This document shows, piece by piece, positions 11,246 through 23,052 of a DNA stretch of 64,000 nt (positions within the stretch are counted from its first letter, which is position 1; every line of letters starts with the position of its first letter). The stretch lies in contig ML679969.1 in the NCBI GenBank assembly GCA_007922225.1, positions 18,287,999 through 18,351,998 of the forward strand, written 5' to 3'. Below the pieces are notes generated by a model. That model was not told the origin of the DNA, made no database searches, and saw only the letters and a list, made by a program, of their open reading frames with translations. The DNA comes from Emydura subglobosa (lineage: Eukaryota > Chordata > Testudines > Chelidae). The position numbers were made by a program, and so were the translations under genes.

Positions 11246-12002
11246 AGTACAGGTGCTTCCTGACCAGAGCGATTTTAATATGACTCCCTCCTACAGACAC
11301 CTAGAGCAATAATTCATTACTTCACACACAATGGTAGCACATACACGCCAACAGGATAGTAATTTTTAGCAGATCAAGACTTTTAAAATGTTATCTCACA
11401 AGGCTTCCTATGTACAGAACATGGCATAACTCCATGACAGGGTCGTGAATGTGGAGTCCCAGGGTGCTGTTCTGAGGCATAGAGTGCCACAGTGACGCTC
11501 ACTCCAGTAGCCAGTTTTTCTCCTAAAGTCTCTTTCTTTCAGGACCTTCAGAAGGTGTAGGAAGGGGAACAGCCCAGCCCCTCATTATTTGGTGCACTGA
11601 TTAAGCCTATTTTCTGACATGCCAATTTTGGTTCCTCATTTTTCTGGTTTATCAGGCATGATCTTAACACAATCCTTGAGTTCTGTCAGAAGGCCCCTTT
11701 GTTTGGCCTCATTCAGTCTCTCTGTCTCCCCTTCCCCCATCGAATTGTGTTGTGATTGGCTATTGTGACAGCTTAGGAACTTTTCACAGCTGAGCTCACA
11801 CACAGTTAGGATTCATTTGTCAGTCCAGTGACCACAACCCCCTGCAGTGCATTTGCTGGGGTTTTTCCCAGGAGTAAATTTCCAAAAATGCCTAAGTGAC
11901 ACAGGAGCCAAAGTCCCCTGACTTTCAGTAAGCCCCTGGTTCCTAAGTGCCGGCATCTCTTTTGAAAATGGGGCTGACAGCCCACGATCCCCAAAGATAT
12001 TA
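11246..12002. other. unassigned stretch between CR1 and a foldback repeat
   Basis: AT-richer sequence without a supported gene. It has the texture of old dispersed repeats (possibly CR1 5' UTR or LTR-derived), but I find no diagnostic termini or coding signature. Confidence 0.3.
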
Positions 12003-12046
12003 TAGGCACCTAACTCCCATTGATTTCAATGGGAGTTAGGCACCTA
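12003..12046. repeat. palindromic foldback repeat, copy 1
   Basis: A 21-bp arm (12003-12023) and its reverse complement (12026-12046) flank a 2-bp centre, with 19 of 21 positions complementary. The core CCTAACTCCCATTGA recurs in the foldback at 38528-38575, so this is a dispersed palindromic element. Related blurred sequence continues on both sides (about 11870-12070). Confidence 0.8.
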
Positions 12047-12748
12047 CATTTCTAAAGTTACTTATACACTTTTGAAATATTCCCCCGCTAGTCTAATTTC
12101 CAGTGCTCCAGTGCCAGGGCTCCCATCTCTTGCTCCAGATGCATCTTGCTGCCGGGATGTTTTTCATCCTAAATGTTCCCTTCCTTTATTTCACTCCTTC
12201 CTTGGGGCCAGCCTTTGCGACAGTGACTCCCCTCCAACCCCGGGTATGCGCCCTGCCGATATTTGCCACCTGTCCTCCTGTTCCTCTTTAGCCCAGCTCA
12301 GCACACGTCGTTCGTTTATCTTGCCTCACAAGCCAGGCCCCTCCTGACCCGGGATTAGGTTTGGGTTTGTTATCAGAACTCCCATGCTACTGCAGGTTGA
12401 TGAAGTTGGTTCACATTCACCCTGGGGGCAATGCTACTGAACTCAGTGGAGTTCCACCCGGGACAAACGTGGTCCAATGTTCCAGAGCCACACCGGGGGA
12501 CTCTCACCTAGCTGCCCAGTGCCCCCAGATAACCCCACGCTTGCAGTGGCTGCTTTTATTGTCATATTGTCTTGCAGGCTCATGTCAAATTTTCCTGCAC
12601 TCTGGGCCACCTTTGCAAGTTTGGGCACCGGAAGGAAGCCACGTAACTCCATGCTGAGACCCCTGAATACAAAGTCAAATCTCCAGTGGGGCTGTGTTCC
12701 CGCAGCCCCTGCTGTAATCAGCGGGGTCCCACCGGAGCTTCCTCCGGC

Positions 12749-12917
12749 CTGTAGCAGGTGCATTCCTCACACTAGCTGCTTTTCTTCCCCAGCCTGGCTT
12801 TGGAACAGCCTGTGCAGTCAGAGACGTAGGGACACAAATTCCTGCCTACGTCAGCCAGGCCGCAATGACAGCCGTGCACTGAGTTCAGTGGGGTTGCTCG
12901 AGGGTCACAGGGTGCAG
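12749..12917. repeat. 169-bp perfect direct repeat, copy 1
   Basis: Base-for-base identical to 13802-13970 in the same orientation, at an offset of 1053 bp. The sequence is unique-looking, without a coding signature or an obvious mobile-element terminus. Confidence 0.95.
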
Positions 12918-13519
12918 AGCTCAGCCCACAGTGTTAGCTAGATTTAGCACGGCAAACTAATCCCCTGTCCAGCTCTCCCTGCCCAGCTTACTCCGGCTCC
13001 TTAGGTTAAAGTGGCTCCTTTTTGTGCAAGGAGATTTCAGTTCAGGACATCCTTTACCCATTTGCACCACGCTAGCAATAAACAGGATTCCACACTGACT
13101 ATCTCCGGAGCTGAGATAACCACGGCCCCTTCTGAAAGGAGACTTGCACTAAGGTCGACCTTGTCTAATTAGCACACCCAGTGACCCCTACAAACCTATG
13201 TTCCTGCCACTGAAAAAAATGCCTGATCAGGACATTCTGCACCGGCCAACGTGGGTTATTAATGATTTGTATGTGCTCGTCACAGCCATCGCTAGGCCAG
13301 GACATTTGCTTCAGGGTAACACTGGGTTCTTCATAGATGGCCCTTTTGTTCAGGGCCCTAGCCCAGGCAGCTTCTGAACAGCTCATTAATCATCACAGCA
13401 GAGCGTTTATCTCTGCTAACAGCTCCTGATAGGGACTTATACTGTGGGAGTTCCTCTAGATTCCCATATTGTGCCTATCGATGGGGCACCGCCCACTATA
13501 TTATCTTGCTTTCACTGTA

Positions 13520-13725
13520 TCCCAGGAGGACCTACAGGCCCCTGCGGAGGTCAGGCCCCAGCGTGCTAGGTGCTGTACAAGCATGGAGGGTGAGCGGCCA
13601 GTCCAGACTGGCAGACAAAGGAAATGCCAGTATCCCCATTCTACAGAGCAGGAACTGAAGCACGTGGAAGAGCTGGAACCTGAACCCAAATCACTGACTC
13701 AGGCCAGAGCTTTACCCACAAGGCC
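13520..13725 (-). repeat. MIR/CORE-SINE-like fragment
   Basis: Contains CCCCATTCTACAGAGCAGGA followed by AACTGAAGCACG, which is the reverse complement of the conserved core of MIR-type SINEs, degraded. Assignment rests on this core only. Confidence 0.4.
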
Positions 13726-13801
13726 GCCCTTCCTCCCTGATTGCCTTGAGCGCGCGAACACCTTTCCCGTGCGCGCTCCGGCCTATTGCTGACTCTGCCT
13801 G

Positions 13802-13970
13802 CTGTAGCAGGTGCATTCCTCACACTAGCTGCTTTTCTTCCCCAGCCTGGCTTTGGAACAGCCTGTGCAGTCAGAGACGTAGGGACACAAATTCCTGCCT
13901 ACGTCAGCCAGGCCGCAATGACAGCCGTGCACTGAGTTCAGTGGGGTTGCTCGAGGGTCACAGGGTGCAG
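13802..13970. repeat. 169-bp perfect direct repeat, copy 2
   Basis: Identical to 12749-12917; see that entry. The 884 bp between the copies are not themselves duplicated in this window. Confidence 0.95.
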
Positions 13971-16069
13971 CTGTTTGTGCCTCTGTGCTCCCGGGTTCCT
14001 GCAGGTCTCTTCCACGGGCAGAGGCAGCCTGATCCCCAGAGGTCTAGCACCTTGTGCTGTCATTTCCACCTGGGCAGGTTGGGGGTAAAACGCTGCCACT
14101 TTGCGTTGCCAATGGAAGGATTCCACTCGGGCTCAGAAAGCAAAGAACGGCTGGCACTACAAGCCAGGGTTCAACCGGGAGGGCTTAAGGCTGGGCAGAG
14201 GGGTTAATAAATAACCGGGTGTGGCAAGTCCAAGCTGCATGCGCTGCCCTTCTGGTTGCTGGTGTCGCTGTGACTGAGTCAGGCAATCGAAGGCCACGCT
14301 GCGGATCTGACCCACATGACTGTGTCAGCCCATGGTGGGAAGGAAGCTGGCGGGCACTGGACAGACTCTGCCCCACGGCACTGGAGTGTTCTGGGCACAG
14401 CGCCCACTGCTGACATCTCAGAACATGTCTCCTGAGTGCTGCTCCTGGCACGTGCCCCTCCTCTGCTCTTCACCCACCCCGATAAGCCCTGGGGGCTTGA
14501 TAGCTGGGGACTGGCATCAGCAGGAGGGAATTAAGGAGACCATTTGCCATCAGCGCTGACAGTTGGGATGTTCTCTCCTGCCACACAGCAAAGGCAAAAA
14601 GCAGAGATGCACATGATTGCTGGTTTCACCAGTGACCCCCCCAGAGGGGCCCGATTCCTCAGCCCTGGCTGCAGATAAATCTCATTGGAGTCAGTGGGGA
14701 GCCACCCACTGATGGGGTGGGGGGGTCAGATCGTTGGAGTCTGACTCTGAGCCACCACTGGTTCCGCTCCAGCCTCTTGGCTCAGTGCTGGAGTCTAGCT
14801 GCAAGCTGCATGCCACTTGCTGGAACACGTGCGCCTTGCCCCTGCCTGGGGGTGCACACACTTCTCCACACATGCCTCCTGCAGGGGCCCTCTTACCCCA
14901 CGCCGTCCTGGCCATCCCTCTGGGCATAGGGGTGCCTGCTGTGGCGACACTGCGTGCTGCCCCCAGGAGGATTTGCAGCAGAGTCACTGGGCCCGAGCCT
15001 GGCCAACGTGAGCTGTGCTTTAACAGCCGCACTCTGGATGTAAGCAGGTAGCAACAGGGCTGGCCTGAGGCCATCTAGTGCCCTAGGCACAATCACATGA
15101 GGGCTCCAGAGCCCCCCCGACATGCCCCTCCCTTTGGGTGGGGGTGTCCAGGGTCAACCCCCCCAAGACGCCTCGGCCAGGCAGGCTGGAGGATCCCTCC
15201 TGAGTCCTTCCCGACCTGCAGCTGGGCTCTGAGCAGGGCACAGGTTGGGGAATGGGGACCCTGACCCGCTGCTCCCCCTAGGCAGCCTGGGGGTCCTCTT
15301 CTCCCTGGCCTGATGCCCCCTGTCTTCAAGCAGACTGGGGTCCACTGGAGCAGATAGCCGAATACAGGTGCCCCTGCTCCCAGCCCTGTGGGGGGGGTTG
15401 CAGCATAGAGCCCTCTGCCGGGCTGAGTGGGCCTGGCAACCAGCCCTCGCCCGGCGCTCAGGGGCTCCAACTCTGGCGGTGGGAGGGAGAGGCAGCCTCA
15501 ACGCTCATGTCACGTTGCCGGTGTACGAGCCTCTGGCTCGGGCCTCTCGCCACGTGGGAACAGGCCCCAGGTTTTAGCATGTGGGCTGCGGCCGGCAGGA
15601 GCTGGCGTGTCTTGTCTAACACACCCCCGAGAGCTGCTGAGCCGGATCCGTCATTTCCTTGGGCAGCATGGGCCGAAGCAAGGGACTGGTGCAAACCTGC
15701 CTGTCCCTCTCTGCCACCTTCACCCCACCCGCGATGGCTGGCTGCCAATCTGTTGGCAGTGACAGGCCGAGCCTGCAGGCCAGAGATCCTGGGGCGCTCA
15801 ACCCATTCGCAGGGCAACGACGCCCGTTGGGCAGCTGCTGCTGAAGTCATTTTGTGGGTGTTCTTTGGGCGCCATCTGCTGGCGAACGGGTGAATTTCTC
15901 TCACATCTAAGCTGGGTGGCACAGTTTCTCCACCGTGTGCGGGGCAAGCAGTAACTGTTGGGTGTCTGCTTGCAAATGCTGCCTTTTTCAGGGTGACCCT
16001 GCAAGTTGCTGGAGGAGCTGTGCTCCCTCATGTACAACAGCAAACTGTGGCTTCGCCTGCACTGAAATT
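13971..16069. other. GC-rich non-coding stretch, no gene recognised
   Basis: Several overlapping open frames occur on both strands because stop codons are rare in GC-rich DNA. None shows a domain, splice structure or family signature that I can recognise. Confidence 0.4.
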
Positions 16070-18548
16070 TCATTAGAAATATAGATAGCTGGGTGTGCAG
16101 TGATGGGGAGAACTGCATGGCGAATTGTCTGCCGGGTGTGATGGTTGCAGATCTCTTGAGACATCTAGACAGGTTTATGTGTAGTGCTGGGGAGAAGCCA
16201 GTGGTCATAGTACATGTGGGTACCAATGACATAGGGATGGTTAGGAGAGAGCTCCTGGCGGCCACATTTAGGCTGCTAGGTAAGAGATTGAAGTCCCGGA
16301 CCTCCATGGCAGCATTCTCTGAAATGCTTCCAGTTCCATGCGCAGGGACAGTTCGACAGGCAGATCTGCAGGGTCTCAATGTGTGGATGAGACAATGGTG
16401 TAGGGATGAGGAATTGAGATTTATTAGGAACTGAGGAACATTTTGGCAAAGGAGGAGCCTACACAGGAAGGCTGGGCTCCGCCAAAACCAACACAGAACC
16501 AGACTGCTGGCATGTAAAGTTAAAAAGGTCATAGAGCAGTTTTTAAACTAAGGGGTGGGGAAAAGCTGATTGATGTGGAGGAGCACACAGTTTGGACAGA
16601 GAAATCCCGTGGGGAGGATCTATTAATGGGGATTCTCTATATCTTAGTAAGGAAGAGAGAATGGAAGTTGATAAAGTGCAGGTAGGATCTGACAAGATAC
16701 AGTCAAATGAAAAGGAGTCCCATTCCATGACATCACACAATGGCAGACAGATAACAAGGGACAAGTTTTATAAGTGCTTTATACAAATGCTAGAAGTCTA
16801 AATACTAAGATGGGTGAACTTGAGTGCCTGGTATTAACTGAGACTATTGATATAAGAGGCATCACGGAAACTTGGTGGAATGATGATAATCAATGGGACA
16901 CAGTAATACCACAGGTACAAAATATATTGGAAGAACAGAATAGGTCATGCTGGTGGGGGAATGGCACCATATGTTCAAGAAAACAGTAAGTCCAATAAAG
17001 TAAAAATCTTAAATGAACCAAACTGTGCCACTGAATCTCTAGGGATAGAAATACCATGCTTAAATAACAAGCAATAGGGATATGTTACTGATCACCTGAC
17101 AGGATGGTGATGGTGCCTGTGAAATGCTCAGAGAGATCAGAGAGGCTATAAAAATAGAAAATTCAATAATAATGGGGGATTTCAACTATCCCCATATTGA
17201 CTGGGTACATATCACAGCAGGACAGGATGCAGAGATAACATTTCATGACACTATAAATGACTGCTCCTTAGAGCAGCTAGTCCTGGAATTCACAAGAGGA
17301 GAAGTAATTCTTGATTTAGTACTAAGTGGAACTCAGGATCTGGTCCAAGAGGTGAATATAGCTGAACCTCTTGGTAATGACAATCATAGCATAATTAAAT
17401 TTAAGATCCTGGGGTGGGAGGGGAGAAGAGGAGGAAACACCAAAGAAGCCCGCCACAGCAGCATTTAACTTCAGAAAGGAGAACTACACAAAAATTAGGA
17501 AGCCAGATAAACAGAAATTAAATGGTACACTCCCAAAAGTGAAATGCCTGCAAGCTGCAAGGAAACGTTTAAAAAACACCACAATAGAGGCTCAAATTAA
17601 ATCTATACTGCAAATTTTAAAACATAGTAAGAGGACCAGAAAAGTGTCATTGTGGCTAAACAACAAAGTAAAAGAAGCAGTAAGAGGCAAAAAGGCATCC
17701 TTTAAAACCTGGAAGTTAAATCCTATTGAGGAAAATAGAAAGGCACATAAACTCTGGCAAGTCAAGTGTAAAAGTATAATTAGTCAGGTCAAAAAAGAAT
17801 TTGAAGAGCAACTAGCCAAAGACTCAAAAACTAACCACAATTTTTTTTTAAGTACATCAGAAACAGGAAGCCTGATAAACAACCAGTGAAGTCACTGGAC
17901 AATCAAGATGCTAAAAGACCACTCAAGGAAGATAAGGCCATTGGAGAGAAATCAAATGAATTCTTTGCAACAGTCTTCACTGCAGAGGATATGAGGAAGA
18001 TTCCCACACCTGAGCCATTCTTTTAGGTGACAGATCTGAGGAACTGTCCCAGATTGAGAAGTCATTAGAGGAAGTTTTGGAACAAACTGATAAATTAAAC
18101 CGTAATAAGTCACCAGGACCAGATACATCCAAGAGTTCTATAGGAACGCCAATATGAAATTGCAGAACTACTAACTGTGGTATGTAATCTATCACTTAAA
18201 TCAGCCTCTGTACCAGATGACTGGAGGATAGCTAATGTAAAGCTAATTTTTAAAAAAGGCTCCAGAGGTGATCCCAGCAATTATTGGCTGGTAAGCCTAG
18301 CTTCAGTACCAGGCAAATTGGTTGAAACTATGGTAAAGAACAGAATTATAAGAAACAGAGATTAGCACAATTTGATGGGGAAGAGTTAACATGTTTTTTG
18401 TAAAGGGAAATCATACTTCACCTATCTATTAGAATTCTTTGAGAGGGTCAACAAGCGTGTGGACAAGGATGATCTAGCGAATATAGGGTACTTGGACTTT
18501 CAGAAAGCCTTTGACAAGGTCCCTCACCAAAGGCTCTTAAGCAAAGTA
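16070..18548 (+). mobile_element. L3-like CR1-clade LINE, 5' portion (interrupted)
   Basis: Begins inside ORF1: the frame at 16093-16434 has the SGNH block VIVHVGTNDIG and NVWMRQWCRDEELRFI. ORF2 pieces follow: endonuclease (LYTNARSLNTKMGELECLV, ITETWWNDD at 16774-16989; MGDFNYPHIDW at about 17170), a linker (KKASFKTWKLNP at about 17690) and the RT start (PDDWRIANVKLIFKKGSRGD at 18210, YLDFQKAFDKVPHQRLLSK at 18490-18545). Many stops and shifts show it is dead. It is cut at 18548 by the CR1 at 18549-21815 and resumes at 21816. Family assignment to an L3-like group rests on the 3' end of the downstream part. Confidence 0.85.
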
Positions 18549-21500
18549 GCTTTAAACTAGGTTCATTGGAGGCAGGAGACATAAGCCCCTAGGAAAGTCA
18601 AAGACATGGAGATCTGGGAAGAAGTTGGAATCTGGGGGAATATGGGCTCTTATAGCAGGGATAAGGGAGAGACAAGAGAGAACATAGGGAGGAAATGGGC
18701 ACGCACAAGAGGAGAAAGCAGGGGCATGCCCTCTCAATAATCATTGGGGGCTCAGAACTCTTCTGGCCTTAGAGCCCCAGGGACGGGAGCAAGCTCCAGC
18801 TAGAGCTGGGGCAGGGGAGAGAGGGAGGAAATAGCGATCCAGGGCCGGGACTTGGATGGAGTGGGGGGAGGATCAGAATGAGCCCCTCCAACAGGGGTCA
18901 AATTTAAATTCCTAGATACACCCCTGGGGGGAAATCAAATCAGTATCTTAGATGTCTGTATACTAATATGGGAAATATGGGGAATAAACAGGAAGAACTA
19001 GTAATGCTAGTTAATAAACACAATTGTGACATAGTTGGCATCACAGAGACTTGGTAGGATAATACACATTAGTGGAATATTGGTACAGATGGGTACAACT
19101 TGCTCAGGAAGGACAGGCAGAGAGAAAAAGGAGGAGGTGTTGCCTTATATATCAGAAATGTATACACTTGGACTGAGGTTGGGATGGAAATAGGAGACAG
19201 ACTTGTTGAAAGTCTCTGGGTAACGATAAAAGAGGTAAATAACGAGGGTAATGTCATGGTAGGGGTCTACTACAGATCACCAAACCAGGAAGAAGAGATG
19301 CATAAGGCTTTTTAATTAACAACAAAACTAACAAAACCATCCAAAGTACAAGACTTGGCAGTGATGGGGGACTTCAGCTGTCCAGACATCTGTTTGGAAA
19401 ATAACACAGCAGGGCAGAGATTATCCAACAAGTTCTTGGAATGTATCAGAAACAATTTTTTATTTCAGACGGGGAAAAAGCTACTCGGGAGAGGCTGTTC
19501 TAGATTTGATTTCGACAAATAGGGAGGAACTGGTTGAGAATTTGAAAGTGGAAGGCAGTTTGGGTGAAAGTGATCATGAAATGTTAGAGTTCGTGATTCT
19601 AAGGAATGGTAGGAGGGAAAACAGCACAATAAAGATAATGGATTTCAAGAAGGCAGACTTTAGCAAACTCAGGGAGTTGGTAGGTAAGATCCCATGGGAA
19701 GCAAGTCTACGGGGACAAACAGTTCAAGAGTTGGCAGTTTTTCAAAGAGACTCTATTAAGGGCACAAAAGCAAACTATCCTACTGCGTAGGAAAGACAGG
19801 AAGTATGGCAAGAGACCATCACCCTGGCTTAACCAGGGGATCTTCAATGAGCTGAAGCTCAAAAAAGAGTCCTACAGAAACTGGAAACTTAAATTGGAAA
19901 TGTCAAATTAAAAAGGATGAATCTAAACAAATAAAACAAGTATATGGGGACAAAATTAGAAAGGCCAAGGTACAAAATGAGATTAAACAGCTAGAGACAT
20001 GAAGGATAACAAGAAAACATTCTACAAATCCATTAGAAGCAAGAGGAAGGCCAAGGACAGGGTAAGCCCATTAGTTAATGGAGGCGGGGGAACCATAACA
20101 GAAAATGTGGAAATTGCAGAAGTGCTAAATGACTTTTTTGTTTCCATTCTCACCAAAAAGTTTTGTTGCAGTTGGACAACTAATTTACTGAATGCCAGTA
20201 AAAATGAGGTAGGCTCATAGGCCAAATTAGGGAAAGAACAAGTACAAAATTAACTAGACAAGTTAGATGTCTTCAAGTCACCAGGGCCTGATGAAATACA
20301 TCCTAGAACACTCCAGGAGTGACTAAGGAGATATCTGAGCCCTTAATGATTATCTTCAAAAAGTCATGGAAGACAGGAGAAATTCCAGAGGAGTGGAATA
20401 GGGAAAATATATTGTCCATCTATAAAAAGGGAAATAAGGACAACCCGGGGAATTACAGACCAGTCAGCTTAATTTATGTACCTGGAAAGATAATGGATCA
20501 AATAATTAAGCAATCGATTTGCAAACATCTAGAAGATAATAAGGTGATAAGTAACAGTCAGCATGCATTTGTCAAGAACAAATCGTGTCAAACCAACTTG
20601 ATAGCTTTCTTTGACAGGGTAACAAGTCTTGTGGATAAGGGGGGGCAGTAGATGTGGTATATCTTGACTTTAGTAAGGCTTTTGCTACTGTCCTGCATGA
20701 CCTTCTCTAAAACAAACTAGGGAAATACAACCTAGATGGAGCTACTATAAGGTGGGTGCAAAACTGGTTGGAAAACCGTTCCCAGACAGTAGTTATCAAT
20801 GGTTCACAGTCATGCTGGAAGGGTAGAACGAGTGGGATTCTGCAGGGATCAGTTCTGGGTCTGGTTCTGTTCAATATTTTCATCAATGATTTAGATAATG
20901 GCATAGAGAGTACACTTATAAAATTTGCAGATGATACCAAACTGGGAAGGGTTGCAAGTGCATTGGAGGCTAGGATTAAAATTCAAAATGATCTGGACAA
21001 ACTGGAGAAATGGTCTAAGGTAAATAGGATGAAATGTAATAAGAACAAATGCAAAGTACTCCACTTATGAAGGAACAATCAGTTGCACACGTACAAAATG
21101 GGAAATGACTGCCTAGGAAGGAGTACTGCAGAAAGGGATCTGGGGGTCACAGTGGGACCACAAGCTAAATATGAGTCAACAGTGTAACACTGTTGCAAAA
21201 AAAGTGAACATGATTCTGGGATGTATTAGCAGGAGTGTTGTAAGCAAGACAGGAGAAGTAATTCTTCTGTTTTACTTTGCGCTGATTAGGCCTCAACTGA
21301 AGTATTGTGTCCACTTCTGGGCACCACATTTAAGGAAAGATATGGACGAATTGGAGAAAGTCCAGAGAAGAGCAACAAAAATTATTAAAGATCTAGAAAA
21401 CATGACTTATGAGGGAAGATTAAAAAAATTGGGTTTGTTTAATCTGGAGAAGAGAAGACTGAGAGGGGTCATGATTACAGTTTTCAAGTACATAAAAGGT

Positions 21501-21815
21501 TGTTACTAGGAGGAGAGAGAAAAATTGTTCTTGTTAACTTCTGAGGATAGGACAGAGGCAATGGATTTAAATTGCAGCAAGGGCGATTTACATTGGACAG
21601 TAGAAAAAACTTCCTAACTGTCAGGGTAGTTAAGCACTGGAATAAATTGCCTTGGAAGGTTGTGGAAGCTCTGTCAATGGAGATTTTTAAGAGCAGGCTG
21701 GACAGACACCTGTCAGGGATGGTCTAGATATTACTTAGTCCTGCCTGGAGTGCAGGGGACAGGACTAGATGACTTCTCGAGGTCCCTTCCAGTCCTACAA
21801 TTCTATGATTCTATG
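18549..21815 (+). mobile_element. CR1 LINE (older family) inserted into the L3-like LINE
   Basis: Starts near the ORF1/ORF2 junction (5'-truncated; the first bases match the region around 10255 on the minus strand). It continues through endonuclease (GVALYIRNVYTWTEVGMEIG, GVYYRSPNQEEEMHKAF at 19100-19315), RT ([43 protein letters not shown] at about 20930) and the C-terminal part (MSQQCNTVAKKVNMILGCIS at 21171 on), and ends at the TTCTATGATTCTATGA tail at 21815. AAAGTA at 18543-18548 is repeated at 21816-21821, a 6-bp target-site duplication. ORF2 is broken at several places. It provides the uninterrupted reference order used to reassemble the pieces at 4218-11245. Confidence 0.92.
18719..18926. 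mobile_element. possible small hAT-like element nested in the CR1
   Basis: The CR1 homology with 8047-11245 lapses here and resumes at about 18930. The interval starts CAGGGGCATG and ends with the reverse complement of CAGGGGTGTATCTAGG, giving short terminal inverted repeats. The putative 8-bp flanks match at only 5 of 8 positions, so the call is tentative. Confidence 0.35.
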
Positions 21816-23052
21816 AAAGTAAGCAATCATGGGTTAAGAAGGAAGGTCCCTCAGGGATCAGTAACTCATTAAGAGACAGGAAACAAAGGGTAAGAATAAA
21901 TCGTCAGTTTTCACAGTTGACAGACGTAAATATCAGGGTCCACCAAAGGATCTATACGTGGACCTGTGCTGTTCGACATATTCATAAATGATCAGGAAAA
22001 AGGGATAAACAGTGAGGTGGCAAAATTTGCAGACAATACAAAATTACTCAAGATAGTTAAGTCCAAAGCAGACTGTGAAGAGTTACAAAGGGATCTCACA
22101 AAACTGGGTGACTGGGCAACAAAATGGCAGATGAAATTTAGTGTTGATAAGTGCAAAGAAATGCACATTAGAAAACATAATCCCAACTATATATACAAAA
22201 TTATGGAGGTCTAAATTAACTGTTACCACTCAAGCAAGAGATCTTGGAGTCACTATAGATCGTTCTCTGAAAACATCCACTCAATGTGCAGCAGCAGTCA
22301 AAAAAGCTAACAGAATCATTAGGAAAGGGATAGATAATAAAACAGAAAATATCATAATGCCACTATATAAATCCATGGGACGCTCACATCCTGAATAGTG
22401 CATTCTGAATACTTGAGTTCTGATTGCCCCATCTCACAAAAGACATATTAGAATTGGAAAGGGTACAGAGAAGGGCAACAAAAATGATTAGGGGTATGGA
22501 ACGGCTTCCATATGAGGAGAGAGAAAAAAGACTGGGACTTTTCAGCTTGGAAAAGAGATGACTAAGGGGGAATATGATAGAGCTCTATAAAATCTTGACT
22601 GGTGTGGAGAAAGTGAATAAGGAAGTGTTATATACTCCTTCCCATAACACAAGAACTTGGGGTCACCCAATGAAATGAATAGGCAGCTGGTTTAAAGCAA
22701 ATAAAAAGAAGTATTTCTTCACACAACGCACAGTCAATCTATGGAACATCGTTGCCAGGGAGATGTTGTGAAAGCCAAGATTATAAGAGGGTTCAAAAAA
22801 GAATCATATAAGTTCTTGGAGGATAATTCCATCAACAGTGCTTAATCAGGATGGTCAGGGTTACTACGCCCTGCTCTGGGTGCCTCTAGCCAATAATGGC
22901 CAGAAGTTAGGAGTGGACGACAGGGGACGGCTCACGTGATGACTGCCTGTTCTGCTCATTCCCTCTGAAGCACCTGGCACTGGCCACTGTCAGAAGACAG
23001 GACACTGGGCTACATGCACCATTGGTCTGACCCAATGTGGCCATTCTTATGT
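21816..23052 (+). mobile_element. L3-like CR1-clade LINE, 3' portion
   Basis: Continuation of 16070-18548: VLFDIFINDQEKGINSEVAK, FADNTKL (family FADDTKL, first box Asp kept and second changed to Asn), KADCEELQRDLTKLGDW, RDLGVTIDRSLKTSTQC, NKTENIIMPLYKSM. Degraded C-terminal sequence follows to about 22840. The 3' UTR ends with GACCCAATGTGGCCATTCTT at about 23030-23049, a form I associate with L3-type CR1 elements. Multiple stops are present. Confidence 0.85.

Noticed and set aside
16093..16434. Host esterase gene (HVGTND motif)
   Set aside because: The SGNH block belongs to a LINE ORF1; endonuclease and RT remnants follow directly downstream.
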